The translations under genes and the position numbers were made by a program. DNA of 64,000 nt from positions 107,123,450-107,187,449 of the forward strand of contig CM066992.1 of assembly GCA_033977485.1 (NCBI GenBank), read 5' to 3'. The DNA comes from Hydrangea macrophylla. Its lineage: Eukaryota > Streptophyta > Magnoliopsida > Cornales > Hydrangeaceae. Positions 46,201-58,200 of the stretch are shown here, piece by piece (within the stretch, counting starts at the first letter, position 1; each line of letters begins with the position of its first letter). Under the pieces are notes generated by a model, which worked only from the letters and a program-made list of their open reading frames with translations, had not been told where the DNA came from and ran no database searches.

Positions 46201-49200
46201 ACTGAAATGAGAGCAGATCGCTCTATAGAAGCAGGCGGAAGCATAGTAGAACGTCGACTTTCCTTGTTCTGGACATAGGCAAAAGCCTTCTGAAGAGAAG
46301 GTAGAGGTTCCATTCCTAGAACCCGACTGCAAACAGGATCCAAATAAGAGTGAAATTCCTTTAGGAACTTAAAAATCCTCTCCTCAGCAACAAGTTTGTT
46401 ATAAGCCACAGAATCAGCAGGACAAACGGGCTTGTAGTCCAATAGGTGGTCCAGACGTTTCCAACTGGTGGATAAGGATGTGAAGTACTGAAGAACACTC
46501 TTCTCCCCCCGTTCGGATCTACCAATCGACCTCTGTAACTCAAAAATCTGCACTAAATTGCCCTTGCGCGAATAAGTGTTGGCCATGGTCTCCCAAATAT
46601 CTTGGGCAGTCATCATGTCCAGAAAGCCTTCAGCAATTTCTGGAAGCATAGAGTGGCATAACCAAGTCATGACAGTGGAGTTCTCCATCTCCCACTTGTC
46701 ATAAGAGGCATCCTCTGTGTTCGGTGCTTGTATTTTGCCGTTGATATATCCCATTTTTCCTCGTCCTTTGAGGGACCTAATCACAGATCCGGACCATGCA
46801 AGGTAGTTTTGGCCATTGAAGAGTGATGTAGTGAGTTTAACGTCCGGGCTATCTGTGGATGCAACAATAACATGTTCATCCTTAGTCAACAGTGTATTCA
46901 CGTTGGATTTGTCTAGATCTGTCATCGTGAATCAACACAACAAAAAAGATACCCGCAACAAATACTGAATAAGACAATAGGAACAGGAATCAACGGAGGC
47001 GTAGTACACAAGCCAAAATCAGAACACCATAGAGGATGCTAGCAGATCAAGCATTGATCAATGGGCCATAAAAGGACCCAACAAAAAAACGAGAAAGGAC
47101 AAAGCTTCAGTCAAAATCGCAGCTGCTGGGATAGGACAAGGGGTTACGACAGGGGTGGATTGGGTGCTAAGTGGTGTCGGTTGGTCTCAGAGGTGCATGG
47201 GTGGGGTGCACAGCTGCTGGGAAGGGACAGGGGGTTGCGATAGGATGGGGTAGGTGCTAGTGGGTGTTGGCTGGGTGGATTAGGGCATATGGTGGTGCGA
47301 TAGGGTCTGGGTGGTGAATTGGTGGTGCGATGCAGGCTATAAGGGTGTGGTAAGGGGCGGCGCCAGTGGTAGTGGGGTGGCGCAGGTGGTGGTTAGGGTT
47401 AGGGCTGTGGTGGTGGCTCTGATACCATGTTAAGTTTGATAACAGAGATTAATCAAAAGCCCAGGGTTGACTAATGAGTCACACTCTAATATATTATTCA
47501 AAAAACCAAACCAAGCCTTGTGTCCCAATCAGTTGGGGTCGGCTGTATGAATCCTTTTTCTCCATTCTGCCCGATCAAGAGCTATATGCTCACTTAAATT
47601 ATATATATTCATATCTTGTTACACTACATACTCCCATGTCAGTCTAGGTCTGCCCCTCCCTCTAACCATTCCAGACACTACGATCTTATCACTCTTTCGT
47701 ACAGGTGCATCTACAGGTCTTCGTTGCATATGGCCAAACCATCTAAGTCTATTCTCCCTCAACTTATCCTCAATCTGTGCCACTCCTACAATCTCTCTAT
47801 TGTACTCATTTCTAATTATATCTTTCCTAGTCTTACCACGCATCCACCTTAGCATCCTCATCTCAGCTACTCTCACTTTGCTAATGTGTTGTTTCTTAGT
47901 TGCCCAACATTCTGTCCCATAGAGCATAGCTGGCCTAATTGCTGTCCTATAAAATTTTTCTTTCAATTTTGCTGGTATTCTCTGGTCACATAATACTCCA
48001 GAAGCACTCCTCCATTTCAGCCAGCCTACTTTAATTCTATGGGTCACATCATCACAAATCTCTCCATCTCTACTGATCATTGAACCAAGATAGTGAAAGT
48101 GTTCCCTCTTTGGAATCTCCTGGTCTTCAATCTTCACTGCTTCGTTGTCTCTACTTCCACTGGTGCTAAAACTGCATTCCATGTATTCTGTTTTCGTCCT
48201 ACTTATCTTTAGCACCTTAGTCTCCAGTGCTTCTCTCGAAGCTTCCAGTTTAGTGTTGAGTCCCCCTTTAGTCTCATCAACCAAGACAATATCATCTGCG
48301 AACAACATACACCATGGGACCTCATCTTGAATGTGTCTAGTCAATTCATCCATAATTAGGGCAAATAAATAAGGGCTCAAGGCCGACCCTTGGTGCAGGC
48401 CTACGGTAATTGGGAATTCGCTTGTTCCCGGCCGGTGATCTAATTGTAGTAACCGCTTCATCATTCATATCCTTTACCACGTCAATATAACCCTTGGTCA
48501 CTCCCTTCTTCTTTAGCACCCACCAAATTAATTCTCTAGGCACCCCATCATAAGCTTTCTCTAAATCAATAAAAACCATAGGTAGATCTTTTTCTTTTCT
48601 CTATACTTTTCCATTAGTCTCCTAAGTAAATAAATTGCTTCCATAGTTGATCTCCCATGCATAAATCCAAACTGATTTTCTGACACTGATGTTGCGCCTC
48701 TTAAGCGATGCTCCATCACTCTCTCCCACAACTTCATAGTATGGCTCATCAACTTAATACCTCTATAGTTGTTGCATTGTTGTATATCTCCTTTATTCTT
48801 ATATATAGGCACTAGAATGCTCTTCCTCCATTCGTCAGGCATTTTCCTAGTCATTAAAATTCTATTAAAAACTTTTGTAAGTCAAGATGCTCCCACATCT
48901 CCCAAGCATTTCCAAACCTCAATGGCGATCCCATCTGGTCCTAAGGCCTTGTTGGGTTTCATCTTCTTTAAAGCAAATTCCACCTCAGACTTTCTTATTC
49001 TCTGATAGAATCTGTATTCTCTAGTTTCATCGCAACTTCCAGTTTCTTCTTCAATTGTATTATCCATATGTTTTTCATTCAGCAACTTCTCAAAATAGCT
49101 CTACCACCTTCCTTAATCTCTTCGTCGTTCACTAATACCCTAGAGTCATCTCTTTTTATACACTTAACCTGATTAATGTCTCTTGTTATATATTATTCAT

Positions 49201-52200
49201 CTATTATTCAGAAATATAAAGAAAAAATTACAATCAAGTCCCTTTTAACTCTAATGATATAAAAACTACATGATATATCTAACACATGGTAGGTATCTGG
49301 GGAAGTGGGAGAAGGTGCAAAAGGACCATTTGGGATAAAAGTAGGGCCTTCATAAACAACCAAGTCCTCTATATTAAAAGTGAAGCTAATACCATAATCG
49401 GATGGTAAGCCAATGACATACGTATTTGGGCCGATCCGACGTAAAACCTGGAATGGGCTAGCACTACGGGATTGCAGTTTCCTAACGGCACCTGAGGGGA
49501 ACCGCTCCGGTCTAATTCAGATCATAACATAATCACCTTCCTGAAATTCCACAAAGCGTCTATGTGAATTAGCTTGCATTTTATACTGTTCATTACTAGC
49601 GTCAATCTATTCAAGTCATGAATATGACGAGCAAAGGAATCTGCGGTCGTGGAGACTCAATCATGGGGACGCATGGGAATAAGATCTATAGGCTTTCAAG
49701 GTTTGTATCCATGTATTACCTTATACGGGCTCATACCCGTGGAGTGATTGACTGAGCTATTATAGGCAAATTGGGCGGCCAGAAGGATGGAATCCCAATT
49801 TCGATTGCTTTCACCCACTAGACAACGCAAGAGATTGCCTAAACTCCTACTCACAACTTCAGTTTGACCATCTGGGGGGTGGTAGCTTTGTACCCACCAT
49901 ATGCCACATGCCCTTCCAAAAGTAACTCATGAAGCGGACATCCCTATAGGATACAATGGTTTTAGGTAAGCCATATAGCTTGACGATCTCGTCAAAATAA
50001 AGTTTGGCCACACGAGATGCATCCGAGGTTTTCGAACACGGGATAAATAGGCCATCTTTGAAAAACGATCAACCACCACAAAGATGGAATCATGTTTGCA
50101 AATCGTGCGAGGGAGGCCTAGGACGAAGTCCATGCTCACATCCTGCCAAGGACAATCAGGAACCGATAAGCGCTATAGAGACCAATATTTTGCTTGCGGT
50201 GTTTGGCTAGCTGACACACCCGACACTGACCCACTATTTTGGCGACATCTCTCTTCAAACTTGGCCAGTAAAATTGCCTTTCAACTTCTTCGATGGTTTT
50301 ATCACTGTTGGAAAGAAGAATATTCAGCTGAGATTTATTGTTGATCTGGCTGAGATTAATTGCTGATATGACTGAGATTAATTGCTGATATGGCTGAGAT
50401 TAATTGCTGATCTCTAGGGATTGCCTAGCTGGTTTTTATGCTTAATATAAGCTAGTCAACTCTGTAAATAAGGGAAATTAACTATAAGATTATTTTGTTC
50501 CTTTTTTAGTACCTTGTATAGCCTATAAGTAGTGTATACATATATTACTTTGTGTATCAATGAAATACAATTGTTCACAGAAACAATTCTTTCCTAATTT
50601 CTTGATTGTTTATATGGTATCAAAGCAGGAACTTTATTTCTGACTCTTCTGCATTATCAGGACTTATTCCTTGATATTGTAACCCTAGCCTCCCACGATG
50701 TCTGAGTCCAAGCCCACAGAAAACCGTGACTCCCACTCTGTTCAAATTACCACTGTACGTCTTAATGGAGACAATTTCCAACAATCACGCCTAAAGTGGC
50801 CGGACTAACCACCTGCATGGACTTCCCACACTAGGAAGTCTCGAACAGATGTCCGCGGAATTCAAAGTTTATTGGACCGAAAGAGGTAGCTCGACAACTT
50901 TATTGTCAACTCCGGCCTTATGTTTTTGCACGAAAGTAAAATCTTGGAGGAATTCTACCCAATGACCGAGCCTAAAATTCAACTTCTTTTGGGAATTGAG
51001 GTAGCGAAGAGCCTCATGGTCGGAGTAAAGGACAAATTCTTGTGGTAGAAGGTAATGGCACAAATGTCGCAATGCTTGAACAACATAGAGTTCTTTATCA
51101 TATGTAGAGTATCTCTGGGTGACACTTTTGGCTGAGAACTCCTATGCCAACAACTGATGCATCACACTCAACTTCAAATGGTTTTGTGAAGTCAGGGAGA
51201 TGCATAATTGGAGCTTGGGTCATGTGCAACTTAATTTCTTGAAATACACGAATAGTAGACGCTGTCCATACAAAGTCCCCTTTCTGTAAACAGTCAGTGA
51301 GTGGGGAGACGATGGTGCTAAACCCCTTGATAAAGCGCCGATAGAAAGTTGCTAACCCATGAAAGCTACGGACATCATGAATTGTTTTGAGCTTTGGCCA
51401 TTCTACAATTGCCTTAACTTTGCTTGGATCAACGGACATACCTTCAGACGAGACCACATAGGCGAGGAAGAATACGCGATCAACAAAGAAGGAACATTTC
51501 TTAAAGTTGGCATATAAGTTTGCTTCTCTCAGGGCTAGACAAACTTGCTTGGGGTGAGACAAATGAGTCTCTTTGGAGTCACTATATATGAGGATGTCAT
51601 CAAAATATACCACAAGAAATTGATCCATGAACGGGTGTTGTACTTGGGTCACGACCCTCACAAATGTACTCGAAGCATTAGACAACCCGAATGGCATAAC
51701 TAGCCACTCATATAAACCATCTTTGGTCTTGAAAGCTGTCTTCCATTCATTGGCTGGGCGAACTCGGATTTGGTGGTAGCCGCTTTTTGAATCAATTTTT
51801 GAGAAAATCTTGGCTCCCGCCATTTGATCCAACATATCATCGAGTCGAGGGATTGGAAAACGGTATTTCACTGTGATCTTGTTTATGGCTCGGCTGTCTA
51901 CACACATCCTCCATGAACCATCCTTTTTTTTGGAGTTAACAGCGCAGGCGCGATGCAAGGACTAGTGCTTTCCTACACAAATCCCTTTAGAAGGAGCTCC
52001 TGTACTTGTTTACGAAGCTCAGCGTGTTCTATTGGGCTCAATTGGTAATGAGGAAGATTCGGTAAGGAAGCTCCTGGGACAAAGTCAATAGCATGCCGGA
52101 TGTCCCGAAATGGCGATAGGTGGTCTAGGAGGTCAGTAAGGAAAACATCGCGGAACTCGGTTAACACAGGTACGACCTCATTTGGGGGGTCATTCGTGTC

Positions 52201-55200
52201 TTCCAGTTGGACCTCTCTAAAAACTAAGACAAATATGATAGATTCCGCTTTTGTTTCCCGCTCAAACTCTTTGTAAGATTGTGTAACCCTGGCTGTGGCG
52301 AGAATTCTGCCTTTTTACTCTTAGGTACGGGCTTGGGTTGAGTTTGATCCCTTATTTATTTATTTATTTTTATGGTTTGAGATGATGGCAGCGAGAACTA
52401 TAGTTAGGGTTTGTTGGGATCAACGGTGGTGGTGGAGGGTGTTGTGACAGTGGTAGATGGCTGTGGGCTGCTGGGTATTGGTTTTGATGAAACAATGGGT
52501 TTGCTAAGAGCTTGAATTGAATGATCGCTCTTAAGATCTGATACCAAATTTGATGCCAAACACGAAGATTAATGCAAAAATGTAACGAACTCTTGGTGTC
52601 CACCAAGATCTCTTGGAGTCCACCAAGACCAAAGCTAGTAAAAGCAATAATAATTTTTATTTCATCATCAAAAGTGTTTCAAAACAATAGTTTGCCACCT
52701 TATTTATAGAAGAAGATAAACAATACCCTAAAGAGATAAAAAAAGGAAATAAAGTTATAATATAAGGAAAACATAAAATCCATGAACTTGGGTCTTGGGA
52801 TCTTAGCCCGGCCCAACATAAAAGTTATCTAGCCACAAAGCAATTGGGTGGGCCGCCTTCTTGTGACGTCGACTATAAAACTTTGGGAACATGACTTTGG
52901 TGTCTGCACCACATGTTGCACTGGTCCTTTCTTCAAGTTACTGTTTGCTGTAGTAACTTGGCGATCTTTGCATACAGGTTCTTCTACCCTTAGATTATAC
53001 TAAATTTGATTGTAGAAGTAGGTTCTCATTTTTCTTTTGGTGGGATGTGGCGTTATTGGAAGGTTTTCAATTGTGTTCGTTATTGGATCGTTTTCAATTG
53101 TGTACCCTAAAGTCCGTTTTCTGATCATTGTTTTCTTCAAATGCAAATATCTACTTCAAAATCTGTTGATGCACTTATGTCCACCGTTGTCATGACTAGC
53201 GTGTTTGCTTTACTTATATTCTAATTTTGGCATTGGGCTTCCCTGAATTAGTTAATTGCTCTTCCCATTATGGTTTTATTTGTCCTCGTCTCTTTAGTGC
53301 CAACAGTATTTTCTCCACATACAAAATAAATATGCGTGTGTGTTCCTTTATATTCTCTATAAATTTTTGGCGCTTGGGAGAGCTGAAATTCTGTAAAGAT
53401 GAAAAGTACGATGGGAATATCTCTTTTGGTATATTCAACATAACATGAGAGAATACAATGAGCCTTTATATAGGCTTGATCTAACCTAGACTGTTTACTC
53501 TTTAACCGATGTGGGATAACCACATATATACATATACTATATTTACACATATACCCTTTAACATTCCCCCTCAAGCTGGAGCATACATATCATATGCTCC
53601 TAGCTTGTTACAAATATATTTCACACGTATCCCACCCAATGCTTTAGTAAACAAATCCGCTAACTGGTCTGCAGATTTAACATGAACTATATTAATCACT
53701 TTCTATAGGAGTTTTTCACGAACAAAGTGACAATCAACTTCAATGTGTTTCGTCCTCTCATGAAACACATGATTAGAAGCAATATGAACCGCTGCCTGGT
53801 TATCACAAAATAGGTTCATAGGTTCGGACTGAGTGAACCCAAGTTCCTCCAACAAATGCTTCATCCATACTAACTCACAAGTAGTATGCGCCATAGCCCT
53901 ATATTCTGACTCAGCACTAGATCTAGCAACAACTGTTTGTTTCTTGCTTTTCCAGGACACAAGATTTCCTCCAACAAGTACACAGTACCTTGTAGTAGAC
54001 CTTCTATCACTAGGAGATCCGGCCCAGTCTGCATCTGTGTAGCTCTCAACTCGAATGTGACCATGATCTTTATACAACAAACCATGGCTTGGGGCCCCCT
54101 TGAGGTACCTCAAGACTCGTATCACTGCATCCCAATGTGTAGTTCGAGGAGAGTCCATAAACTGGCTAATTACATTAACTGCGAAGGCAACATCAGGTCT
54201 CGTGACCGTTAGATAGTTAAGTTTTCCAACTAAGCGTCTGTACTGTCCTGGATCATCAAGTAGCTCCTCTTGATCTGGCAATAATTTGGAATTGGGATCC
54301 ATAGGAGTATCCAAAGGTTTTGATCCCAACATTCCTGTCTCAGGCAGCAAATCAAGAACATAGTTTCTCTGAGATAAGCAGATCCGCAAATTCCTTCACT
54401 AGACCTGGCCACCTCAATGCCTAAGAAATACCTAAGTTGCCCCAAGTCTTTGGTCTGAAACTTGATTTGTAAGAAGGATTTCAACTCCTGAATGCCCTTA
54501 GAGTCATCACCAGTAATGACGATATCATCAACATAAACAATTAACAGGATCTTCCCCGCTATAGTGTGTCTATAGAAAACAGAATGGCCAATACCACATC
54601 TCTGAAGACCAAACTCAGCAATTACATCACTGAACCTGCCAAACCAAGCACGAGGAGACTGCTTCAAACCATAAAGAGACTTTTTTAATTTGCAAACCAG
54701 ACTAGACTCCCCCTGAGCAACAAACCCAGGTAGTTGCTCCATGGAAACCTCCTCAAGGAGGGTACCATTCAGAAACGCGTTCTTAACATCCAACTGATGA
54801 AGGGGCCAGTGATATAAAAAGGCGAACAGAGGCAATCTTGGCCACGAGAGAAAAAGTCTCTGAATTATCTAGTCCATAAACTTGGGTGTAGCCTTTGGCA
54901 ACAAGGCGTGCCTTCAACCGATCCAGAGTGCCATCTGGACGAACCTTAATTGCATACACCCAACGGCAACCAACCACAGATTTCCCTGGCGGGAGAGGGA
55001 CCAAGTCCCAAGTGCCAGTTTCCTTAAGGGCACACATCTCATCCTGCATAGCTTGGTTCCAACTAGAATGGGCAAGTGCTTCTGCAACATTCTTAGGAAT
55101 AGATATGGTAGACACGGAAGCAACAAATGAAGAAAATGTAGGAGATAAATGATCATAAGACACAAAGTTAGAAATAGGATGAGAAGTAGTACAAGAACGC

Positions 55201-58200
55201 TTACCCTTTCTGAGGGCAATAGGAAGATCTAAATCAGTCGGTTTTGGAAATGAAGATGGCAGATCTGAGGACACTGTAGGCGGAGGCGGAGCAGCGGAGT
55301 CCAATAGAGTCTCTGGACGTGGATGACGAGCATAAAATTGCAAATCAGGTCGAGACAAGCGGGTGGAAGCATCATGAGTAGGTGCTGTAGTAGTTGGGAT
55401 AGGAGAGACAAGAAGAGGAACAGGAAGCATAAAATCCGGATCAGTAGCCGAGTGGGACTCTGAATAAAATGGTTCAGACTCGAAGAATGTGACATCGGCA
55501 GAGACAATGAAGGGAAGGACTGTAACAACGGTTCCCTTTCTGAGTCCTAGAGTATCCCAAGAAAATGCACCGAATGGCTCGTGGGTCTACTTTGTCAATA
55601 CCAGAGATAGCTGATGAACGAAGCAAACACACCCAAAAACACGAGGAACGATCGAGAAGGGTGACTCAACAGGGAACAAGCTGAAGTGTGGTGTGCGGCC
55701 ATTGAGAATAGAAGATGGCATACGGTTAATCAAATAACAAGCAGTGAGGACAACATCCCCCCAAAAAAATTTTGGAACACGCATTTCAAATAACAGGGTG
55801 CGTGTGACTTCTAATAGGTGCCTGTTTTTCCTCGCGGCAACACCATTTTGTTGTGGTTTGTGTACACAAGAAGATTGATGAATCATGCCAGAATGTGTCA
55901 TAAAAGTACAGAAAGGGTCAGAATAATATTCCTTTGCATTATCACTTCAAAGAACACGAATTGGCACACCAAATTGAGTTTTAATTTCAGCACAAAAAGC
56001 ACAAAAAATAGAAAATAACTCGGAACGATTTTTCATTAAATATAGCCAAGTTACTCTTGAATAATCATCCACAGAAGTAACAAAATACCGATACCCCTTT
56101 TGGGAGGTTATACGGTGAGGACCTCATACATCAGAATGCACTAATTGAAAAGGACTAGACGCTCTTTTATTGACTCGGGGAGCAAATTGAACACGGTGAT
56201 GCTTTCCCAACTGACACGACTCACACTGTAAAGAACTTAAACTAGGAACTAAGAGTTTTAAATTAGCCAATGATGGGTGACTGAGGCGGCAGTGGATATG
56301 ATGAGGTGAAACGGTAGCAGGACAGGCAGTGGGTGAAGGAGCAGGGACAGGATCACCATCAAAGTAATAGAGGCCATTGGACTCATGCCCGACGCCAATC
56401 GTCTTCCGAGTCGTCAAATCCTGAATAAGAACAGAATCAGGAGAAAAAGAGACACAACAGTTAAGATCCTTAGTCAACTGACCAACAGACATTAAATTAA
56501 AGGACGAACGAGGTATAAACAAAACAGAAGACAAGGATAAAGACGAAGAGGGTTGAGTCGTCCCGATTCCTTCAACAGGTTTCGAGGACCCATCCGTAAA
56601 GTGATTGGGGGAAGAGACGATGACAGCCGGATAGATGTAAAAAGACTAGATATACCTGTCAAATGGTTACTAGCGCCAGAATCAATTACTCATGGGGAAG
56701 AACCTGAAGCAATGCAAGCAGTATGTGTACCTCTAAGCTGAGCTAAGGAAGCAGATGAGGTGGATGCCTGGTGTGCTGCCTGATACGGAAGCAACTGAGA
56801 GTATTCCTCGCGAGGAACAGAAACGGTATCCATAGGAGTAGTAACAGGAGAGTACTCAGAATCAGAGATGGCAGCATTCGCAACCTGGGGGGGACGACCA
56901 TGGAGCTCCCAGCATGTGTCTCTGCTATGCCCATCTCGAAAACAATAAGTGCACCGTAGAGTCTGGCCTCTACTACAGCCAGGACGACCACCCCGAAATC
57001 CCCCTCCATGTCTTCCACGGTTAGGACCACCACCCCTACCAGGAGCTGGTGGAGTCTGAGTAATAAGGGCGCAGCGATCAACAAGCGAAGGGGAGAGAGG
57101 TGGGTCCTGAGGGGTGCTCCTTAGAACACGCTGATATGTCTCGGCAAAAGTAGGAAGATTATCACTCCCAAGAATTTGAGACCGAATGGCCTTATATTCA
57201 GGTTTGAGACTGGCAAGAAACTTCATAACCAGCATTTGTTCCCTCTGTTTCTATTGATCCTGAACACTGGTGGTAGGGGGCATAACAGTATTCAACTCTT
57301 CATGTAACCGTTTCATAGCAGCAAAATAATCAGTAACAGACAAATCATTCTGCTCAAGCTTGAAATACTGAGAGGACAAGTCATACATCCGTGTTAAGTT
57401 ACTAGAGTAAAGAAGGTGGAGATACTCCCAAAGTGCCTTACAGAGCCCAAGTGATTGCATAGATTAGCAACATCCGGTTCCATGGAATTCCAGATAAGAG
57501 TCACAAGTTAAGCGTCCAGTTGTTTCTATGCCATAGCGGCTTTTTCATCGACGGTAGGTGGAGTCTCAGTAAGATGGGCATTGTGGCCTAAGCCCGTAAG
57601 GGACATGGTAATAGCATTGGACCATTGAAGGAAGTTGTTACCGTGCAACTTACGATTAGTGAGTTGGTAGTGGTTTTGGAATCCATAGTTGTTGAAAAAT
57701 AATGAACAATAGCCGTGAACAGTGACTGTGAATAGTGCCGATGAACAGTGATCGTGAATAGTAACCAATGAACAATGATCGTGAATAGTAACCGATGAAC
57801 AGTGATCGTGAATAGTAGCTGCTAGGGTTAGGGTTTATGTTTAAAGAAGAAATAAAATCAAATCTTCAAAAAGATTTGACAATCCAAACTTCTTGATTCA
57901 CGATGAAGGCGGAAAAACAAAGATAATGAGCAATCCCAGAGGCAGGAGGCTCTGATACCATGTGAAGATGAAAAGTATGATGGGAATATCTCTTTTGGTA
58001 TATTCAACATAACATGAGAGAATACAATGAGCCTTTATATAGGCTTGATCTAACCTAGACTGTTTACTCTTTAACCGATGTGGGACAACCACATATATAC
58101 ATATACTATATTTACATATATACCCTTTAACAAATTCTAAGGATCTTAAATCACCTTCGGTTTTCAGCCACATGGTTTGTTGTAGAAAAGGAGTAAGATG

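Larger units (their letters stand above)
42856..49284 (-). mobile_element. Antisense Ty1/copia nested in gypsy B (copia 2), with nested LINE
   Basis: The 3' LTR at 42856-43005 (150 bp) and the 5' LTR at 47428-49284 (split by a LINE) start tgttaagtttgataac and end atatctaaca. The target duplication is catgg (42851-42855 and 49285-49289). The primer site, read on the minus strand as TGGTATCAGA, is at 47418-47427. A purine tract (caagctgaggg-type on the minus strand) lies next to 43006. Gag is near-intact, but pol has several frameshifts and stops. It is a relative of the sense copia at 36482, with similar gag and RT wording. Confidence 0.92.
47428..49284 (-). repeat. Copia 2 5' LTR split by the LINE
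   Basis: LTR parts at 47428-47500 and 49188-49284 flank the LINE. The second part starts with the LINE target copy and has a small extra duplication tctattattca before gaaatataaag. Confidence 0.85.
42241..52911 (-). mobile_element. Degenerate chromovirus gypsy (gypsy B), antisense to CESA
   Basis: LTRs at 42241-42577 and 52551-52911 both begin tgacgcc/tgatgcc-aacacgaag and end gcacca, with target copies catgt at 42236-42240 and 52912-52916. On the minus strand the order is 5' LTR, primer site, RT, RNase H, integrase, chromodomain, 3' LTR. Gag and protease are absent. Only about 380 bp separate the primer site from the RT region, so a large internal deletion occurred. The body is interrupted by an antisense copia (42856-49284) and a 478-bp mini-element (50306-50783). 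Without inserts it is about 3.8 kb. Confidence 0.88.
53392..58132 (-). mobile_element. Antisense Ty1/copia in CESA intron 5 (copia 3)
   Basis: 4741 bp with 172-bp LTRs (53392-53563 and 57961-58132) that differ at about four or five positions. The target duplication is aattc (53387-53391 and 58133-58137). The primer site complement tctgatacca is at 57951-57960. A TATATAAAG promoter reads on the minus strand in each LTR. The gag and pol domains are present but frame-broken. The same family as the copia entering at 61464. Confidence 0.95.

Noticed and set aside
47388..47408. Telomere-like ggttagggttaggg
   Set aside because: It has only two units and lies in a copia leader. A similar gctagggttagggttt at 57823 is also in a leader, so it is not a telomeric tract.
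53227..53574. Frames overlapping the copia 3 LTR border at 53227-53574 and 57898-58173
   Set aside because: They straddle intron and LTR sequence, and the shared peptide only reflects the two LTR copies.
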